Positions 60,953-64,000 of a DNA stretch of 64,000 nt are shown here, piece after piece. Position 1 is the first letter of the stretch; each line of letters opens with the position of its first letter. Under the pieces are notes generated by a model. It worked only from the letters and a program-made list of their open reading frames with translations, had not been told where the DNA came from and did no database searches. The translations under genes were made by a program, and so were the position numbers. Origin of the DNA: Drosophila persimilis (Eukaryota; Arthropoda; Insecta; Diptera; Drosophilidae); NCBI RefSeq assembly GCF_003286085.1, contig NW_020825399.1:62001-126000 (forward strand), read 5' to 3'.

Positions 60953-61310
60953 CAGACGGACCCCAAACTCAGCCTACAAGTTCCGGGAGTCATGAAGGGC
61001 AAAGCCAGCACCTCTCCGACATCGATAATTATTGGTCATGCATCGGACCACTGCCCGCCCGATCCCGCCGTCTCCTCTGCCTCTCGCGTATCTTTCTCTC
61101 CGAGAGCGGGACACTTCTCCTCTCTGGGGGCCCTTGGCCCCTTCGCCGCATCCGGATATCCGCGGGTAGCCATCAGCCTTATCCGGCCGTTCCTCAACCG
61201 GCTGTGCTTCGGTCGAATTCGGCCTGTGGGAACCGCGGTTCCTCACAATCCCTATCAAGAGTTATGGGGTCTGCTACTTGTACGTTACCAAAAACGTTGT
61301 TGAAGAATTT

Positions 61311-62510
61311 CGAATGTGACACAAACTTTCTCAATTCGAATCCTCCTTTTTGTGAATGTCAACTATCTCCTTCATAACTCTCACAGCCGTTTCTTCGGAT
61401 GAAAAACAATGAACCAAATCATAATGGCATTTATATTTTTCCCGTATTGAACAAGGCCGGCGAACATTTGCTCCAAAGGTCATGAACTGCATTTCATACT
61501 CATTCATCTAGTTGCCGGGATTCTTCCTCCATCTATCCTCCTTTCGAAATATGACTTGGTGGAACATTTCTGCTATATCAGCGCAGACTCCAATCGGTTA
61601 CTGTCATCAGGAATGAGGTACAGGGACTCTTGTGAACCAACCAGCATGCCTATACCAAAGGGAGGAGACAGAACTACTTTCGCTAAAATTGAGAAAGCCG
61701 TTCACAATAAAAAGTATGCACTGGGAGTACTTGTTTTCTTTGTTTCCCAGTTCCGTTATGCGGAGGACCAGTACAAAAAGCGTATCATTGATTCAGTCAT
61801 GAGCACCTACTCGTAAATTTCATGTGTGTCATTCTAGTACAGATTATACATGTAAATGTCATGTGTGTCATTCTAGTACAGATTATACATGTAAATGTCA
61901 TGTGTGTCATTCTAGTACAGATTATACATGTACAAAATTTCAATTTTCTATGAGGCTTGCTCCCAAAAAATCGACTGTTTTCCTTGCTGGGTTAGGGGCA
62001 ATATGGCTAAACAAATCTTGTCCGATTCTTACGCGTATTTGCACAATTGGTATATTAAGCATTCGAGGTAGCGAATTCCTGTTCACTCATTGACGGTATC
62101 CTCCACAGCTTTATGCGATTGTATTACAAAATTATTGGATCGATACTTTTTGAACGCCTACTGAGTTGGCTTACAATTTTTCTTACCTATTTTCTGATTT
62201 GGTAAGTTGAGCAGTAGTTGAATGAAGATTCTTTTAAGCTACTGACATGATCCCCGGCAGTTGTACAGGCGTATGGAGCAATCTTAAGCGATGGCAAAAT
62301 TATTTTGGATATTTCTCTTGTTGGTAATTTAATAAGTAGAGGAATGCAAATCCCCTTGGGCACTGACATGATTCCTGACAGTTCTACAAGCGTCTGCAGT
62401 CCTCTGATGCTATCATGCTCTACCGCCTTGGTAAACTTGCTTTCAAAGTCTTTCTGTTATTTCCGCATTTGATAAGATCGGAAGTAGATTTTGCAAATAT
62501 TTTCAAATAA
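61311..62510 (-). mobile_element. Old BEL/Pao protease-RT fossil
   Basis: Minus-strand remains of a BEL/Pao pol region. RT block near 61620-61310: PIGVCADIAEMFHQVIFRKED, EYEMQFMTFGANV, then SSEETAVRVMKEIVDIHKK, matching GDIREMFHQVRI, VMSVMTFGAS and ALAVRNIHKEG of the Pao units in the same order. Protease-side remains near 62100-61940 include LNIPIVQIRVRIGQDLF. 62100-62500 is weaker (LPTREISKIILPSLKI). It is heavily decayed with many breaks and is probably the oldest element in the window. The plus-strand open frames over it are shadows. Confidence 0.65.
61821..61933. repeat. 39-bp tandem repeat, three copies
   Basis: Copies start at 61821, 61860 and 61899 (CATGTGTGTCATTCTAGTAC … ATACATGTA). 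The first two are identical; the third breaks off after 35 bp. It lies within the BEL/Pao fossil. Confidence 0.9.
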
Positions 62511-62533
62511 TATACTGCAACCTCCACAGGTTT

Positions 62534-63193
62534 ATGTACCACTGGACTGCCTTCTGGTCCAGGCGATTGGTGCGTTGCTACCTTTACCAGAGCGACCTCG
62601 CTGTCTGGCAGAAAATCTACGGGATGCCGGATACCGGTCAAGTCGTCTTATTTAATGGTTGGCACAAGTCAAGCAGGGTCGTGTGCGACGACTGTCGGAT
62701 GAATCGCGTGGGTCAATTGATTGACCAGGCAAAAGTATGCCTGGATGTGGTGCTACTGTCTACCGCCAATGTCAAGTACATTGACCGCATATTGGCTGCA
62801 CATATTCGGGGTGTCACCGTGCGCGTTCTCGCCAGCGACAAAATGCTCGCGGCTAATGGGCCAGCAATGAAGCTACTCTGCGCCTTGAGTGTGCAGGTGC
62901 GCTGCTACTCAATCGGAGTAATATTCGGGTACAATTTTGCTATAATAGACAGTGAAAAGCGAGCCCTGGAGATAGAGGCCAAGCAGGATACGGTCCACAC
63001 GAGTCTTTGGCGACTAAGGGGTAACATGAAAGGGTGTCTAAACTGGATCCTACTGGCCGCGTTGCAGAAAAGTGATTATAGGAATGACAATCGCCACTAC
63101 CAAAAATTTTTTGATGAATGGAACTTCTTATATCCTGTTACACCGTCCTACTTCATAGCATATAATTTGCGTTCACCGCAGCATAAAGCATAG
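62534..63193 (+). CDS. Zucchini/MitoPLD-like PLD-fold protein lacking HKD catalytic residues
   Basis: 219 codons, ATG at 62534, stop TAG at 63193. It aligns by eye with Drosophila Zucchini (about 253 residues), the mitochondrial-surface endonuclease that makes phased piRNAs: VVLFN (37-41), CDDC (51-54, at the place of the Zuc zinc site), RVGQLIDQAKVCLDVVLLSTANVKYIDRIL (58-87), IRGVTVRVLASDKML (91-105), the motif region IFGYNFAIID (130-139) and GCLNW (167-171), then FFDEWNFLY (192-200). In Zucchini the motif reads HNKFCIID; here His and Lys are replaced by Gly and Asn, so nuclease activity should be absent. The N-terminal membrane anchor is not obvious; an upstream exon is possible (AG at 62528-62529). 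The frame is intact despite the divergence. Either a pseudoenzyme under constraint or a pseudogene that has not yet acquired a stop. The alignment is from memory of the family. Confidence 0.6.
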   Translation: MYHWTAFWSRRLVRCYLYQSDLAVWQKIYGMPDTGQVVLFNGWHKSSRVVCDDCRMNRVGQLIDQAKVCLDVVLLSTANVKYIDRILAAHIRGVTVRVLASDKMLAANGPAMKLLCALSVQVRCYSIGVIFGYNFAIIDSEKRALEIEAKQDTVHTSLWRLRGNMKGCLNWILLAALQKSDYRNDNRHYQKFFDEWNFLYPVTPSYFIAYNLRSPQHKA

Positions 63194-63737
63194 ATCAATT
63201 GGTTTTCATCTGTTTTCATCTCCGCATCAACCGTTATATAAATATACAACGAAACCCACCTGCTTTTCCTTTCTGTGACGACTGCTAGGAATGCTAGTGA
63301 CTGCTAGTGAAACTGGAATAGTCGTTGGATAATTGAGCCCTCGATCCGTCTACCAACAATAAAAGGAATAAAAGGAGAATTCCACCCCAGCAAGCACCGG
63401 TGGATAATTCCCAATTTCCAAGATAAGTACGGATTCCCCATCTGCCCATCTTCAGCGTCTCCTTACCTCCTCGTCCCAGTCGGCTGGACATACATATATA
63501 CATGCCGCTTCTTTCCTTTCACCGTTCTATCGACGGATCCATATTATCGGCAATTGCTGGCGTTCTCCGCTTACTCGAATTTTATCCGCCGACTCTTACG
63601 TATACCCAGCACCCGTATACACATACACATCAGCATATTATCGGTGAATAACAAGAATTTATTTTGTAGATATATTTGGAAAAAAGATATGTTTTCCTAT
63701 TAGTGAAGTGCAAGTGCTGACAAAACCTATGTTGCAG
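63194..63737 (+). other. Downstream region of the Zucchini-like gene, no other gene seen
   Basis: No convincing coding frame. AATAAA signals at 63358-63363 and 63368-63373, about 165 bp after the stop codon, could end its transcript. A short repeat GACTGCTAGGAATGCTAGTGA occurs near 63281. Confidence 0.4.
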
Positions 63738-63847
63738 GGCTGATTCAGGGCTGTTGCCATGGCTGATCACAAATGCTCCAGCATCCGACATCTCGCTTCC
63801 AAAAATGAGGGCATGTTTGACCAAGGTTGCCAAGGTCTGAAGAGCAC
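63738..63847 (+). CDS. Possible short coding exon, unknown gene
   Basis: GTTGCAG (63731-63737) looks like a splice acceptor and GTAAGTG (63848-63854) is a perfect donor. Between them an ATG at 63759 in good context (GCCATGG) opens MADHKCSSIRHLASKNEG … DQGCQGLKS to the donor, ending in phase 2. The protein is not recognised. Splice-like motifs occur by chance, so this is tentative. The remaining 146 bp (63855-64000) hold nothing recognisable. Confidence 0.25.
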
Positions 63848-64000
63848 GTAAGTGTCGCTGAGCGCGTGTAAGCCGATAGCCGAGCCCCTCTCCAACCCTT
63901 GCAGCCCGAAAAAAGCCTTAAGGTAACGATTTGTCGTAATTTTGAAAATATTAAAAATTCTCGATGATTGGGATACGATGGTTTTTGCGCACCATTGACG

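Larger units (their letters stand above)
51396..60953 (-). mobile_element. LOA-clade LINE 2, interrupted by a CR1-like LINE
   Basis: Minus-strand non-LTR element of the same clade as LINE 1 but a different, diverged family. A 13-bp target duplication AGACGGACCCCAA (51383-51395 and 60954-60966) bounds it, so it is full length, about 5.0 kb without the CR1 insert. Order: 5' hairpin region, ORF1 (60739-59623), ORF2 (59520-59243, then 54694-51446), TTAGG-like tail. Both ORFs are broken. Confidence 0.88.
50102..61300 (+). mobile_element. Osvaldo/Ulysses-like Ty3 element, copy 2, split by LOA LINE 2
   Basis: Fossil: LTR 50102-50839, lysine-type primer site 50842-50859, leader, gag start at ATG 51081 (MESHTEEQPSGYYPGEFVAN; RREELESFAEEFGFSREGNVEDLRRNFAELV). 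LOA LINE 2 (51396-60953) sits in gag, and element DNA resumes at 60954-61300. No protease or RT follows, so the element is truncated as well as interrupted. The LTR is near-identical to copy 1 because of the tandem duplication, so LTR identity says nothing about its insertion age. Confidence 0.75.

Noticed and set aside
61451-61816. Plus-strand open frame of about 120 codons (…YDLVEHFCYISADSNRL…), a possible novel gene
   Set aside because: The minus strand of the same DNA carries BEL/Pao RT landmarks (ADIAEMFHQV, EMQFMTFGA, IVDIHKK) in the right order; the plus frame is a shadow and lacks an ATG at its start.
61824-62093. Small Cys-rich repeat protein (CHVCHSSTDYTCK repeats)
   Set aside because: It arises only because the 39-bp minisatellite period is divisible by three; no family, signal peptide or gene context supports it.
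63275-63651. A solo LTR starting TGTGACGACTG and ending GAATAACA
   Set aside because: No target duplication, polypurine tract or second copy was seen; TG…CA ends alone are weak evidence.

Overview
The window is a dense nest of transposable elements from a Drosophila genome and has almost no unique gene content. An obscura-group species is favoured. Two LINEs are of the LOA type (RNase H, 3' tails of TTAGG-like repeats), and there are many copies of a short repeat starting TTATACCCGATAC, which I recall as abundant in obscura-group genomes; the species call is an inference. Elements on both strands, nested and tandemly duplicated, look like pericentric, dot or (neo-)Y heterochromatin, or a piRNA-cluster type locus.

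Layout. 1-2760: 3' part of a Ty1/copia element with a duplicated tail. 2761-4440: 412/mdg1-like Ty3 element seen as PPT-LTR-PBS. 4550-5523: minus-strand end of an errantivirus (env tail and LTR). 5524-10028: minus-strand BEL element with two LTRs and no visible reverse transcriptase. 10029-13658 and 38516-41455: four head-to-tail units (A-D) of an internally deleted BEL-like element that carries an env-like remnant and the TTATACCCGATAC repeat. Between B and C lies LOA LINE 1 (13659-38515, minus, 12-bp target duplication). Its ORF1 is split by a Pao element (target duplication GTGGGG) that was then tandemly amplified with a flanking piece of LINE to give three 6.46-kb units. Unit D ends in a BEL LTR (41456-41764) whose target-site half matches the one beside the BEL element at 10029.

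41918-51395: one long reverse copy of the TTATACCCGATAC repeat, three partial copies of a second BEL family, and two copies of an Osvaldo/Ulysses-like LTR with lysine-type primer site, arranged as a 2.58-kb tandem duplication. 51396-60953: LOA LINE 2 (minus, 13-bp target duplication) inserted in the Osvaldo-like gag and itself split by an almost complete CR1-like LINE (54701-59236, 6-bp target duplication). 61311-62510: an old minus-strand BEL/Pao protease-RT fossil.

The one candidate host-derived gene is at 62534-63193: a 219-codon open frame that aligns along its length with the phospholipase-D-fold nuclease Zucchini (MitoPLD), the piRNA-biogenesis enzyme, but has lost the catalytic His and Lys of the HKD motif. 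A possible short coding exon of unknown identity lies at 63738-63847.

The target-site duplications give a relative order: the BEL-like array came before LOA LINE 1, which came before the Pao insertion, which came before the triplication; the Osvaldo-like element came before LOA LINE 2, which came before CR1. Several independent local tandem duplications with 1-5 bp junction homology mark the region as unusually prone to tandem duplication. No tRNA, rRNA or CRISPR array was recognised.
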